From: Lactonifactor sp. BIOML-A5
GTDB lineage: Bacteria > Bacillota > Clostridia > Lachnospirales > Lachnospiraceae
Reading direction: 5' to 3'
Assembly (NCBI RefSeq): GCF_009677585.1
Contig: NZ_WKYV01000022.1
Location: 1 to 64,000 of the forward strand
DNA length: 64,000 nucleotides
A model generated the notes under the pieces. The model was not told the DNA's origin, did no database searches, and saw only the letters and a program-made list of their open reading frames with translations. Each line of letters begins with the position of its first letter. Within the stretch, counting starts at the first letter, position 1. A program made the position numbers and the translations under genes. This document shows positions 1 through 7,837 of this stretch, piece by piece.

Positions 1-94
1 TAAGTGCTTTCAATGTCTTAACTTTATCCTTTTTTAAGGAAATCAAAAGGAATACGATCGTTCCTATCCACATTGCTACTGTAAAAATATCCAT
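1..94 (-). CDS. Permease (UPF0718/ArsP-like), N-terminal fragment
   Basis: This is the first 31 codons of a gene that runs off the left edge. The start codon at 94 follows a good GGAGG ribosome binding site. The peptide begins with a hydrophobic segment (MDIFTVAMWIGTIVFLL) followed by a lysine-rich turn (SLKKDKVKTLKAL), which matches the start I remember for the UPF0718 permease family (DUF318; some members, ArsP, export organoarsenicals). It is divergent from a Crp/Fnr regulator, a common arrangement for this permease family in Clostridia. The family call rests on a short N-terminal piece only. Confidence 0.5.
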   Translation of the reverse strand, partial: MDIFTVAMWIGTIVFLLISLKKDKVKTLKAL

Positions 95-112
95 ACAAAT
101 CCTCCATTTCTT

Positions 113-128
113 TTTGTAATAATACAAA
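113..128. promoter_or_regulatory. Candidate operator palindrome between permease and crp-like gene
   Basis: A perfect dyad, TTTGTA-AATA-TACAAA, lies in the divergent intergenic region, 19 bases before the permease start codon and upstream of the regulator promoter. Its position suggests binding by the adjacent Crp/Fnr-type regulator, but the sequence is not the classical TTGAT-N4-ATCAA Fnr site, so the link is inferred from location and symmetry. Confidence 0.45.
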
Positions 129-154
129 TTATAAAGTAGTTTATCATTCTCAAA

Positions 155-183
155 TAGACACCAATGTTTCTTTTTGATATAAT
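155..183 (+). promoter_or_regulatory. Sigma-A promoter for the crp-like gene
   Basis: TAGACA (155-160) and a perfect TATAAT (178-183) are separated by 17 bases and point at the regulator gene that starts at 209. Confidence 0.6.
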
Positions 184-208
184 GTTTTTAGATGGAGGAG
201 TAATTCAC

Positions 209-850
209 ATGAATATTGACTTTTTACGAAATATTTCATTATTTTCAGCTGTAAAGGAATCTGACTTAGAAAAACTATTGGCAGGTAATCATATTTATAA
301 AAAACACTATTCGAAGGGTGTAACCGTTCATAATGCAAATGAAACTTGTAGAACATTGGATATTGTATTGTCAGGAAGTTTGGTTGCGTATTCTTTATCA
401 ACTAATGGTTCATCAACTACAATGTTTGAATTTAGCAAAGGAAGTGTGATAGGAGCAAATTTATTATTTGGTGAAAACCACAGTTATCCTCTTAATATCT
501 ATTGTCTTACTGATTGTCAAATTGTCCACATTAACATAAATGCTGTATTAGGACTCTTGCACGACTACAATTTTACATTGCATTATATAAAGTCAATCTC
601 ACAAAATTCGCAAGGAATAAATCAGAAGATAGCAATGTTTACACAAAGAACACTTCGAGAAAATATTATGAATTATCTGAAACAGCAAACCATCATACAG
701 AAGTCTTCAGTAATTCTGCTTCCAATTAGTAAAAGACAACTGGCAGATTATTTAGGTGTACAAAGACCTTCTTTGTTCAGAGAGCTTAAAAAATTAAAAG
801 AGGAAGGTATTATTGAAATTAATAACCGTACAATTGCAATAAAAAAATGA
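209..850 (+). CDS. Crp/Fnr-family transcriptional regulator
   Basis: The 213-residue product has the two-domain Crp/Fnr layout. An N-terminal cyclic-nucleotide-like beta-roll spans about residues 10-120 (it includes LDIVLSGSLVAYSL and GSVIGANLLFG). A dimer helix follows, then a C-terminal winged helix (SKRQLADYLGVQRPSLFREL, about 175-195). The start was set at 209 because GGAGGAG lies just upstream; an in-frame ATG at 164 has no such site and precedes the -10 box. The cysteines are not arranged as an Fnr iron-sulfur site, so the ligand is unknown. It is divergent from a permease gene and probably controls it. The gene is much more AT-rich than the module at 952 onward, so it may have a different history. 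Confidence 0.85.
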   Translation: MNIDFLRNISLFSAVKESDLEKLLAGNHIYKKHYSKGVTVHNANETCRTLDIVLSGSLVAYSLSTNGSSTTMFEFSKGSVIGANLLFGENHSYPLNIYCLTDCQIVHININAVLGLLHDYNFTLHYIKSISQNSQGINQKIAMFTQRTLRENIMNYLKQQTIIQKSSVILLPISKRQLADYLGVQRPSLFRELKKLKEEGIIEINNRTIAIKK

Positions 851-901
851 CATACCTTAGTATGAAGCCTTACCAAAGTTAACCTTGATTATATCGAAAG
901 T

Positions 902-946
902 GTGGGCAACCTCGCCTCCATTGGCCGGGTCGCCCACTTTTTATTT
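902..946 (+). terminator. Intrinsic terminator after crp-like gene
   Basis: The stem GTGGGCAACC / GGGTCGCCCAC is followed on the plus strand by TTTTTATTT. It ends transcription of the regulator before the convergent minus-strand module. Confidence 0.7.
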
Positions 947-951
947 CACCA

Positions 952-1293
952 TCATAATCCAAGTATAGTCCAAATATATAGCGGAGCCGTCAGCGTAAAC
1001 ACCAAGCAGGCAAACAAAATAGCCGGGGCCGCCCACTCAAACTGACCTGATTTGCGATAATCAAAGTAACTTAATCCGAGCTTGGCAAAGAAAAACACTG
1101 CCAAGATGAGGTCAATTGCTGGGAATACTACCTTGTTGACTACCGTTTTAATCTGTCCTGAGGCATCGTTCCAAGTGCTTTCAATGGCACCGGCCACATC
1201 GCCTGTGCCTGCGGCAAATGCGGTAGTACTGCAAAACAGGCAAAAGAGAAGTGCCACCACAAGAACAGTTACTAACTTTTTATGATTTTTCAT
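952..1293 (-). CDS. DUF3852-family pilin-like membrane protein
   Basis: The 113-residue product starts with a signal peptide (positively charged MKNHKK, hydrophobic core, cleavage near AFAAG) followed by two hydrophobic helices around residues 45-70 and 85-108. This shape (signal plus two membrane spans, small size) resembles VirB2/TrbC-type conjugative pilins and matches DUF3852, a family I know from Clostridia elements. The start at 1293 was preferred over upstream in-frame codons because AAAGGTGG lies 9 bases before it. It is the last gene of the minus-strand secretion module; in intact elements the conjugation ATPases often follow, but here a terminator and the crp-like gene follow instead. 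Confidence 0.7.
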   Translation of the reverse strand: MKNHKKLVTVLVVALLFCLFCSTTAFAAGTGDVAGAIESTWNDASGQIKTVVNKVVFPAIDLILAVFFFAKLGLSYFDYRKSGQFEWAAPAILFACLVFTLTAPLYIWTILGL

Positions 1294-1313
1294 ACATTGT
1301 ATCCACCTTTCCT

Positions 1314-1790
1314 TTAATAGCAAAAGCCTTGCATGGTAGGAGCTTCTGATGCTCTCAGCTGCAAGGCTTCGCTTATTTCTATAGTTTTTGGTTCTGATTT
1401 AAACTTCAGATCTCCACGATAACCGATTTTTAAGCTGCTGAATTCTTCGGCAAGAGCCTTTTGCTCGGCAGAGCATCGGCTATCTATTTCCTGATTCCAC
1501 TTTACCCATTCACCATTTTGATACCTTGGGGTAAGCTCTAAGATAACATACTCATCGGGCTGAAATTTTGGGGATCGCTTTGGGATTCCGTTTATTCCGA
1601 TATATAAGCCACCCTCATTCATAACTGTCAGCTCCATGAGCCTGAGCGTATTCTCTACAGAACTGCAAAACCAACACTCTTTGTCTTGAAACTTTCGGAT
1701 TCTTCCATCTGCCAATATCGCCGGAAGATTCTCCTTATTTGTGTAATGATACAGCACCTCGGGTGGTGATGCAATGCGTTCGTATGCCAT
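1314..1790 (-). CDS. Element-borne protein with ADP-ribosyltransferase-like N-terminal motif
   Basis: The 158-residue product has no signal peptide or membrane segment. Its N-terminus reads LYHYTNKENLPAILADGRI; the His-Tyr-Thr, the Asn-Leu and the Ile-Leu-x-x-Gly pattern recall the start of ADP-ribosyltransferase-fold proteins such as DarT and RNA 2'-phosphotransferase. A later stretch (PDEYVILELTPR) would fit a core strand. I do not recognise a named family, and no catalytic glutamate can be assigned by eye. The start is fixed by AGGAGG just upstream. It sits between the secreted 558-residue protein and the DUF3852 gene, so it may be a self-protection or effector protein carried in the transfer operon; that role is inferred only. 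Confidence 0.5.
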   Translation of the reverse strand: MAYERIASPPEVLYHYTNKENLPAILADGRIRKFQDKECWFCSSVENTLRLMELTVMNEGGLYIGINGIPKRSPKFQPDEYVILELTPRYQNGEWVKWNQEIDSRCSAEQKALAEEFSSLKIGYRGDLKFKSEPKTIEISEALQLRASEAPTMQGFCY

Positions 1791-1804
1791 TTTTCCCTCC
1801 TGTT

Positions 1805-3481
1805 TTAAGGCTGCAAGGGGCCAATATGCCAATCCTGCCAAAGTGAGCCACGGATTGTTAAACTGTCTGTGAGATTGGCAGAAAGCATTCCCACAGGAGT
1901 CCATCCGTCTATGAGCCAAGTGTTCACCTCATATTTTCCATCCGGCATCCAAATCGGTGAAAAATGTGTCCTATTCTTATAGGTGGAATAGTTATTCTTC
2001 TGAAATTCAAATCTACCGCCACCCATACGCTCTAACAAGCGCCAGTAGGTTTGGTAGTTAAACTCAGGGAAATAGCTGACAGCGTTCTGTGGCTGTGTAA
2101 CAGCCGATCTTTGGGTAGTACGAATACTGCCGCTTGCAGTCTGATTAATTCCATAGCCCGATTTCATTATACGACCATTTGCTGTTGGGTTTTTGTCATC
2201 ACACTTGATACTCATAGACGATGACAGACTTGCATAGTAACGGTCAAGGTCGAATTCGTACCATCCATGATCGCACCAATATCCGTCCTCATCATCACCG
2301 TGCCATACCCAATATTCCTGCCACCACGGGTCCCATACTGTCCAATCGGCTCGGTCTTTTTCTGCTCTTTTTGGAACAGCTTCTTGCTTGAAGCTATCGT
2401 TGCGGTCATCGGCAACAGGATTCGGTGGCGGGTTTTTATTAAGGTCAACAATCTTACAGTTGATAGTGGTTTTATCTGTACCGCCGGAGCCACGAATAGA
2501 CACATGAATAGCCATATCCTGCTCGGTAGCAGGGGTAGTCCATTTTACCCATGCAAGCTGACTGTCACCCTCTGGGTAATAGACATTACCCACATTATAG
2601 GTTCTCCCGCCAATATTGAAGCTGATCGTTGTAGGAGTATCGGGATCAGACTGACCACCACTTACCGTTACTGCTGTAATCACCTCTGTATTTACCCTGT
2701 ATTCGTAATCATAAGCAGAAACAACAGGAGGCTCCGGCTGCTCTGTAAAACGCACAACACCAAGACCGAGGGAGGATTTAATGTCTGCATTGGAAGCTGC
2801 CTTGGTGGTACTTCCTACCCAAGCCGGGTAGCCTAAATCCGACACCTCCAAGAACATAGCGAGGGGCAGATTCTTATGAGACAGCGACACCATGCGTTTT
2901 CGCAGAAGACCCCCAACCTGTTCGTCATACATGGCGGCCTCGGTCGCAGTGGTAGCAATCATGACTCCTTCAAATTTGTAAAAGGCTAATGGTTCGAGAA
3001 GTAGCTTATACTTGCCACCGATTAACACATCGTAGTCCATGCCGGTATGATTTGCTATCAGTTGCACTGTATATTCTGAGCAAAAATACTTCTTAATTCC
3101 TTCAATATTATTGCTCCCGCTGCTACTCACAATCCGAGGCATAGATTGGGGTAGGTTAATATACTGGAATGTACCTTGTTGTGGTGATAATCCACTTCCA
3201 TTGTTATATTGAATTTTACTAACCTTTCCAAAATGAAACATTGTTGACGGCGGTTTTTTATTTGTTAAATCAATAGGGGTTGTCACGGGTGAATGGTTTT
3301 CCGCTTTAACTACCGTTACTCGCACACCGTCATTGCCCGGTGACCATGAATTGGTAGATGTTCCATCACCCATTCCACCGCCACCTCCATCAATGTTTCC
3401 GTCCCCAACTGCAAAGGCAGGAACAGAAAGACAACAGACTAAAGCAAGGGAAAGACACATTGAAATTAATCTTTTCTTCAT
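1805..3481 (-). CDS. Secreted element protein, function unknown
   Basis: The 558-residue product has a clear signal peptide (MKKRLISMCLSLALVCCL, cleavage after AFA). A Gly/Asp-rich low-complexity stretch follows (about 25-50), then beta-rich sequence, an Ig-like segment around residues 255-350 (YEYRVNTEVITAVTVSGG), an acidic Trp-rich patch (DPWWQEYWVWHGDDEDGYW, near 390-415) and a Trp-rich C-terminus. I see no membrane anchor or sortase motif. I do not recognise the family. The start is placed at 3481 because AAAGGAG precedes it. The neighbours are pilin-like proteins of the Tad-like module, so an extracellular or pilus-associated role is plausible. Confidence 0.65.
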   Translation of the reverse strand: MKKRLISMCLSLALVCCLSVPAFAVGDGNIDGGGGGMGDGTSTNSWSPGNDGVRVTVVKAENHSPVTTPIDLTNKKPPSTMFHFGKVSKIQYNNGSGLSPQQGTFQYINLPQSMPRIVSSSGSNNIEGIKKYFCSEYTVQLIANHTGMDYDVLIGGKYKLLLEPLAFYKFEGVMIATTATEAAMYDEQVGGLLRKRMVSLSHKNLPLAMFLEVSDLGYPAWVGSTTKAASNADIKSSLGLGVVRFTEQPEPPVVSAYDYEYRVNTEVITAVTVSGGQSDPDTPTTISFNIGGRTYNVGNVYYPEGDSQLAWVKWTTPATEQDMAIHVSIRGSGGTDKTTINCKIVDLNKNPPPNPVADDRNDSFKQEAVPKRAEKDRADWTVWDPWWQEYWVWHGDDEDGYWCDHGWYEFDLDRYYASLSSSMSIKCDDKNPTANGRIMKSGYGINQTASGSIRTTQRSAVTQPQNAVSYFPEFNYQTYWRLLERMGGGRFEFQKNNYSTYKNRTHFSPIWMPDGKYEVNTWLIDGWTPVGMLSANLTDSLTIRGSLWQDWHIGPLQP

Positions 3482-3547
3482 TGGAACTCCTTTCCGCAAA
3501 GAAAAAATGCACCGCTTTTACAGTGCATTTCCTTTACTTGATATATT

Positions 3548-4114
3548 CTATTCTCCCATGATGCCGACTTGCTTGTTGATGTCGCCATCGCTTTCACCAA
3601 TAGTACCTTGATTTTCACCACTGTTTTCAATCCAACCAAATCCGGGGAGATAGGTTTCACCTTTGCTATTAACATCCCCGCCTTGAGGCTGATTATCGGT
3701 CTTAGGTGGTGTAACAGGTTTTTCTACCTTATCGTGATCCTGCAGTTTGTCATTTTCGGTTACCTTATCGCCATTGGGCTTTTGCTCTGGATTTTTCAGT
3801 TCTTCTTCAATGTAGTTGGGCTTTTCTGATGTATTTGGCTGAATGGTCTGCTCAGTACCTTTGTCCACACCGTTTGCAGATTCAGATTCCTGTGGGATTT
3901 GGATAGGCGGTACCGTAATACCATCCTCTTTTTCTGTGATATCAGGGGTATCCACCACCACATCTTGGGAGCTGCTGCTCTGAGGCGGGATATCTACATC
4001 CTGAATAGGCGGTGTTCTGAACTGTCCTGTAATTGCCACCACGAGGACAGCACTTAGGGCAAGACCTCCGGCAATAAAAAGCCATTTCTTTGTTTTTTCA
4101 TTCATATTCTTCAT
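3548..4114 (-). CDS. DUF6550-family single-pass membrane protein
   Basis: The 188-residue product has a short basic N-terminus, one transmembrane helix (WLFIAGGLALSAVLVVAI, about residues 11-28) and then a long, low-complexity, Pro/Asp/Glu/Ser-rich outer region ending in a conserved-looking tail (LPGFGWIENSGENQG). This matches DUF6550, a family found in the same module of Clostridia elements. The start at 4114 is set by GGAGGAAA upstream. It probably spans the cell wall as part of the secretion or pilus apparatus; no enzymatic motif is visible. Confidence 0.65.
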   Translation of the reverse strand: MKNMNEKTKKWLFIAGGLALSAVLVVAITGQFRTPPIQDVDIPPQSSSSQDVVVDTPDITEKEDGITVPPIQIPQESESANGVDKGTEQTIQPNTSEKPNYIEEELKNPEQKPNGDKVTENDKLQDHDKVEKPVTPPKTDNQPQGGDVNSKGETYLPGFGWIENSGENQGTIGESDGDINKQVGIMGE

Positions 4115-4204
4115 ATGGGATTTCCTCCGTTCTTTTTTTGTTAAGCCACACATTACCATAGAAAGTAAGTAATAGCTACTGAAAGAATGCAAGTTATCAG
4201 AAAC

Positions 4205-4759
4205 TTAAAATTTAGGGGTATAACCGGCGCTGTTTTTCACCTTAATTCGCATAGGTGGCAAGAGTTTTCCGCCAAAGGATACAGGAACTTCAAGCATAAT
4301 AGAACTGTCTACTTGAAATCTGTCACCCTCACGATCTGATGTGGCAAGGGGTGCATTCTCAATATCTACTTGTAGATTCCATATCCTAAACTGCATTTCG
4401 GTGGTATCGCTTGCAGATTTGATGTGATATCCGTTTTCAACGGATAAGCCAAGTATTGTATCCATTTTAGCATAAATATCGCCGTAATCCAACGATTCTT
4501 CAAAGTCATCTGACAGTGGCTGATACCCACCTGAATATCCCTCACGCACTCCGTGGTAGACATCATCATAATTTTCGGTGACTGTTGCAATGACGGCATC
4601 TTGCAGAGCATCACGAACACCCTCCGCAACAATTATAAGGCGAAAGCATTCTGAAATACCTGTAAAAATCATAACCAAAACAAGAGTAATGGCAACGGCT
4701 AAAGGATAACCGTTGCCACGATTATTTTTTAGGGATTTCAATAGTTTTCGTATCATCAT
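4205..4759 (-). CDS. TadE-like pseudopilin
   Basis: The 184-residue product begins with a basic leader ending in KNNRGNGYPL, followed by a hydrophobic helix (AVAITLVLVMIFTGISE). This is the layout of TadE/TadF pseudopilins processed by the CpaA/TadV peptidase. The rest is soluble, beta-rich and would face outward. The start (4759) overlaps the DUF4320 stop in an ATGA arrangement and has GAGGTG 8 bases upstream, so the two pilins are translationally coupled. Its leader closely resembles the lost leader of DUF4320 (KNNRGE), supporting the reconstruction of that split gene. Confidence 0.65.
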   Translation of the reverse strand: MMIRKLLKSLKNNRGNGYPLAVAITLVLVMIFTGISECFRLIIVAEGVRDALQDAVIATVTENYDDVYHGVREGYSGGYQPLSDDFEESLDYGDIYAKMDTILGLSVENGYHIKSASDTTEMQFRIWNLQVDIENAPLATSDREGDRFQVDSSIMLEVPVSFGGKLLPPMRIKVKNSAGYTPKF

Positions 4760-5130
4760 TTCCAATACACCTCGCTTTTTCCCATTGCCTCACCACGTAG
4801 GGTTACGGGGAATGAGCCTATGTCACCAAACAGTCCAATATCCATTTGGTAGGTTACCATCACAGTGATTTCCTCGTTAAGCTGAATCTTGCCTGTGCGT
4901 GACCAATTAACATCGGGGTCAATGCCTGTCTTTTCAATAAGGATTTCTTCTCGTCTTGCTGTTTCTGAACCGACTCTGCCTGCAATCTCTGCTTCACGCA
5001 TCAGTTCGGTTGCAAAGGTATCCACCTTTTGTTTGGCAATGTAGGCTGGGAAAACCTTAACCGCAAGAGCAATCACGAGCATGGCACAAAGAACAAGCAC
5101 CACCACATCAATATAGCCCTCTCTTTCCAT
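4756..5130 (-). pseudogene. DUF4320-family pilin gene, 3' part, leader replaced at inversion breakpoint
   Basis: From the codons for GYIDVVVLVLCAMLVIA onward this is a DUF4320 pilin-like protein: one hydrophobic helix, then a soluble tail ending in MGKSEVYWK. The open frame now starts with MERE, whose first codons come from inverted YodL DNA, and no ribosome binding site precedes it. The true 5' end (GTG start and MLKALKNNRGE) lies at 13704-13736 on the plus strand and joins in frame with GGC at 5118. The basic leader needed for prepilin processing is therefore missing in this orientation. The original protein would be about 131 residues. Whether the present frame is expressed is doubtful. 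Confidence 0.75.
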
Positions 5131-5254
5131 GTCCGATGTAGTGGAACTGTATGACGAAAGCGGCAGTGAGTTTCATTATGTGGATCAGTTTGGATTTAGA
5201 GAGGTTGACTTTGAAGCACAGGAGCAAACGCAAGCATTTGATATGAAAATGTAG
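5120..5254 (+). pseudogene. YodL-domain gene, 3' fragment
   Basis: This frame encodes SLSMSDVVELYDESGSEF, then HYVDQFGF and a short tail to a stop at 5252-5254. It is the C-terminal half of a YodL domain (usual pattern GHSLSVSDVV...YxxDxxGF). It has no start of its own and continues in frame from the truncated gene at 13737-14158. Rejoined, the protein would be about 184 residues. In the restored order the gene lies directly upstream of the large repeat protein. Confidence 0.8.
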
Positions 5255-5350
5255 TGGTAGTTTCTATCGTGTACATTTTCTATGGTGTTGCGGAGGTTAA
5301 GAAAAGAATGCAGTGTCCACAAAATTATTTCAAAAACAGGAGGAAAACAG

Positions 5351-7837
5351 ATGAAGCAGAACGATGCTTTGGCTCTTGATGTAAGAGTCAATCCCACCCA
5401 AAGCGGTGACAAGGTAAAGGCTTATACTGCAAAAATCACCATCTACCCTGTGGGTGCTGTAGGCTTCTATATTCCGAGCATTCTCCACACTGATGATACT
5501 GTAAAGGTGGAAACCACCCTTGCAGAAATCGGAGAGAAAATTGCCACTTGGACTGCCACTAAAAAAGGCAAGGAAATTCCTCTATCTGATGCCATCACAG
5601 GAACACTTACCAATGAGGGTGGCAATATCCGTTTCAAGGATAAGGGCGAATATATCCTCAAATGCTCATTTACCGATGACGGTGGCAGAACCTATTCCTA
5701 TGAGCAAGCAGCAAAGGTCTATCCCATTCCCACTGTTACCTATACACAGCCAAAGCTCATTCATACCGATACCAAGGTAGCCATCAATACCACAGGCACA
5801 GACTTGGACGGACTTAGCTTGGAGTGGCTTGTAGACAACAGCTTCGGTTATCAAGACTGGGACACCTTTGTTACAGGAAATCTTAATAACGAGGGTGGAA
5901 ATATTTACTTTAAGCGAGCAGGAATTTATGAGCTTGTGGCAAGAACCACCGATGAAACAGGCAGAGTATTCCTCTTTGAGCCTAAGAACAAAACCGAGGT
6001 GCTGCCGGTGCTGACCCTTGGCTTCGAACTACCCGAGGTTGCTTACACCGATACCCAAATCGACATTCGAACCAGTGGTCACAACAATACTCTGCCAATG
6101 GAGTGGTCACTTACTAAGAACGGAAAGAGCATCGCAATATCCTCCGCTACTGATGGGGAGCTTAATAAGTTAGGTGGAAAGGTGCGTTTTACCTCTCACG
6201 GTGAATATGTCCTGACCGCCAAGATGGTGGATCTTCTTGGCAGAAGCTATTCCCACAGCGAAAGCATCACCATTATGCCTATCGTAGATTTTGCTTTTAC
6301 AATGCCCACAACAGTGCATTACGGCAAGTCTTTCGAGGTTGCAATCAGCAAATCTCAACATACAGAAAAAGCAAATGCGGTATGGACTTTAAGCAAGAAT
6401 GGTGAATCCTGCTCCTATGTTGGCGAGCTTTCCAAGAATGGAGGAACAATCGCAATCAATGACATTGGTGAATTTACGCTGACTGCGGTTGTCACCGATA
6501 TCTTGGGCAGAGAGTGCCGTTATTCCCAGAGCATCACGCTGACCAACACCCTGCCGGTAATCAGTGAAGTTAACGCAGTACCAACAAGAACAGTAAAAGA
6601 CGGCAAATTCCTTGTAAAGATTTCTGCCAATGCTACCGATTCAGACGGCGATACCACCACATTGGAATGGCAAGGCAGAACCGAGGGCGATTACTATGCT
6701 GTTGGTACGCACACAATCAAGGTACGAGCAAAGGACAGCACAGGAGCCTATGGTGAATGGATAAACAAAACCTTTGAGGTGATCAATGCCGCACCTACCA
6801 TCAGCGCGTTTACCGCATCCCCGACAAGAACAGTAAAAGACGGCAAATTCCTTGTGAACATTACTGCCAATGCTGCCGATGCAGACGGCGATGACACCAC
6901 ATTGGAATGGCAAGGCAGAACCGAGGGTGATTACTATGCTGTTGGTACACACACCATCAAGGTACGAGCCAAGGATATTGCCGGAGCATATTCCGAATGG
7001 GTAAGCAAGACATTTACTGTTGTGAGCAATAAGCCGACTGTAACACTGACAGCAACGCCTACCCGTACCGTGAAAAACGGCAAGTTTCTTGTGAACATTT
7101 CCACTACAAGCAACGATGCTGATGGAGATGCCATTACCTTGGAATGGGAAAACAAAGCAGCCGACAACTATTACGCTGTGGGAACGCATACCATTCGTGT
7201 CCGTGCCAAGGACAGCACAGGAGCATATTCCGAATGGGCAAGCAAAACCTTTGCCGTGGCAAACTCTGCACCCACTCGTCCTGTGATTACAAGAACACCA
7301 AACGGCAATTGTGTGGCACCGGGAACAGCGGTAACCATTACCGCCAGCAGCACCGATGCAGACGGCGATGCCATCACCTATGTATGGGAAAACCGTCCCG
7401 CACAAAGCCACGTCTATCCTCTTGGGAAAAATGTTGTGCGAGTAAAAGCTGTGGACAGTACAGGTGCTGAGTCTCCGTGGTCAGCTATCGTATTCTTTGT
7501 GGCTGACGGAAATGGAAGTGGTGGAATGACACTGACAGGACCCGACTCTACGATTTTGGAAAACGGCATTGAGGGTGCAACCATCACCAAATACACCTTT
7601 ACTGTTCCGCCGGTCAGCGGACATAACGGCAATGACTACGGCAGAGTGCGTGGATACAATGTGCTGACCAAGCAGTGGGATCAGCTTGATTACGGCACCA
7701 CCTCAAACGGTATTACCTTTGAAAAGAGCCTCAACAGTGGTTTGTATTCCAAGTTGGAGTTTTACTACTATACCAATCACAGCTGTATGTATCAGAAGTC
7801 AAACATTACCTACAGCGTAGAGTATTTCTTCGAGTAA
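5351..7837 (+). CDS. Large Ig/PKD-repeat protein of the Tad-like module
   Basis: The 828-residue product is built of beta-sandwich repeats. About four N-terminal repeats of roughly 95 residues carry a recurring G-x-L-x-N-E-G-G-N-I / G-E-Y-x-L pattern. Three near-identical repeats of 79-80 residues follow (about 410-640; DADGD, TLEW, YAVGTHTI, VRAKD, EWxxKTF), then a fourth diverged repeat and a distinct C-terminal domain. The start at 5351 follows AGGAGG. There is no signal peptide, membrane helix or sortase motif, which is odd for an adhesin-like protein beside secretion genes; export through the module itself or an intracellular scaffold role are both possible. Its stop is immediately followed by the prepilin peptidase start. 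Confidence 0.7.
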   Translation: MKQNDALALDVRVNPTQSGDKVKAYTAKITIYPVGAVGFYIPSILHTDDTVKVETTLAEIGEKIATWTATKKGKEIPLSDAITGTLTNEGGNIRFKDKGEYILKCSFTDDGGRTYSYEQAAKVYPIPTVTYTQPKLIHTDTKVAINTTGTDLDGLSLEWLVDNSFGYQDWDTFVTGNLNNEGGNIYFKRAGIYELVARTTDETGRVFLFEPKNKTEVLPVLTLGFELPEVAYTDTQIDIRTSGHNNTLPMEWSLTKNGKSIAISSATDGELNKLGGKVRFTSHGEYVLTAKMVDLLGRSYSHSESITIMPIVDFAFTMPTTVHYGKSFEVAISKSQHTEKANAVWTLSKNGESCSYVGELSKNGGTIAINDIGEFTLTAVVTDILGRECRYSQSITLTNTLPVISEVNAVPTRTVKDGKFLVKISANATDSDGDTTTLEWQGRTEGDYYAVGTHTIKVRAKDSTGAYGEWINKTFEVINAAPTISAFTASPTRTVKDGKFLVNITANAADADGDDTTLEWQGRTEGDYYAVGTHTIKVRAKDIAGAYSEWVSKTFTVVSNKPTVTLTATPTRTVKNGKFLVNISTTSNDADGDAITLEWENKAADNYYAVGTHTIRVRAKDSTGAYSEWASKTFAVANSAPTRPVITRTPNGNCVAPGTAVTITASSTDADGDAITYVWENRPAQSHVYPLGKNVVRVKAVDSTGAESPWSAIVFFVADGNGSGGMTLTGPDSTILENGIEGATITKYTFTVPPVSGHNGNDYGRVRGYNVLTKQWDQLDYGTTSNGITFEKSLNSGLYSKLEFYYYTNHSCMYQKSNITYSVEYFFE
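6580..7260 (+). repeat. Three tandem 237-240-bp coding repeats
   Basis: Near-identical blocks begin with the codons for RTVKDGKFLV at about 6587, 6827 and 7064 (spacing 240 and 237). Copies 1 and 2 are almost identical at DNA level, which suggests recent duplication and makes expansion or contraction by slippage or recombination likely. Confidence 0.8.

Noticed and set aside
2267..2836. 189-codon open frame on the plus strand opposite the secreted protein gene
   Set aside because: The minus-strand gene has a signal peptide, RBS and coherent composition; the plus-strand frame has none of these.
6580..7260. Regularly spaced repeats as a CRISPR array
   Set aside because: The repeats are about 240 bp, coding and adjacent without unique spacers; no cas genes are present.
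6641..7411. Long open frame (256 codons) on the minus strand opposite the repeat protein
   Set aside because: It is Cys/Gly-rich low-complexity sequence produced by the antisense of the tandem repeats, with no ribosome binding site and no family resemblance.
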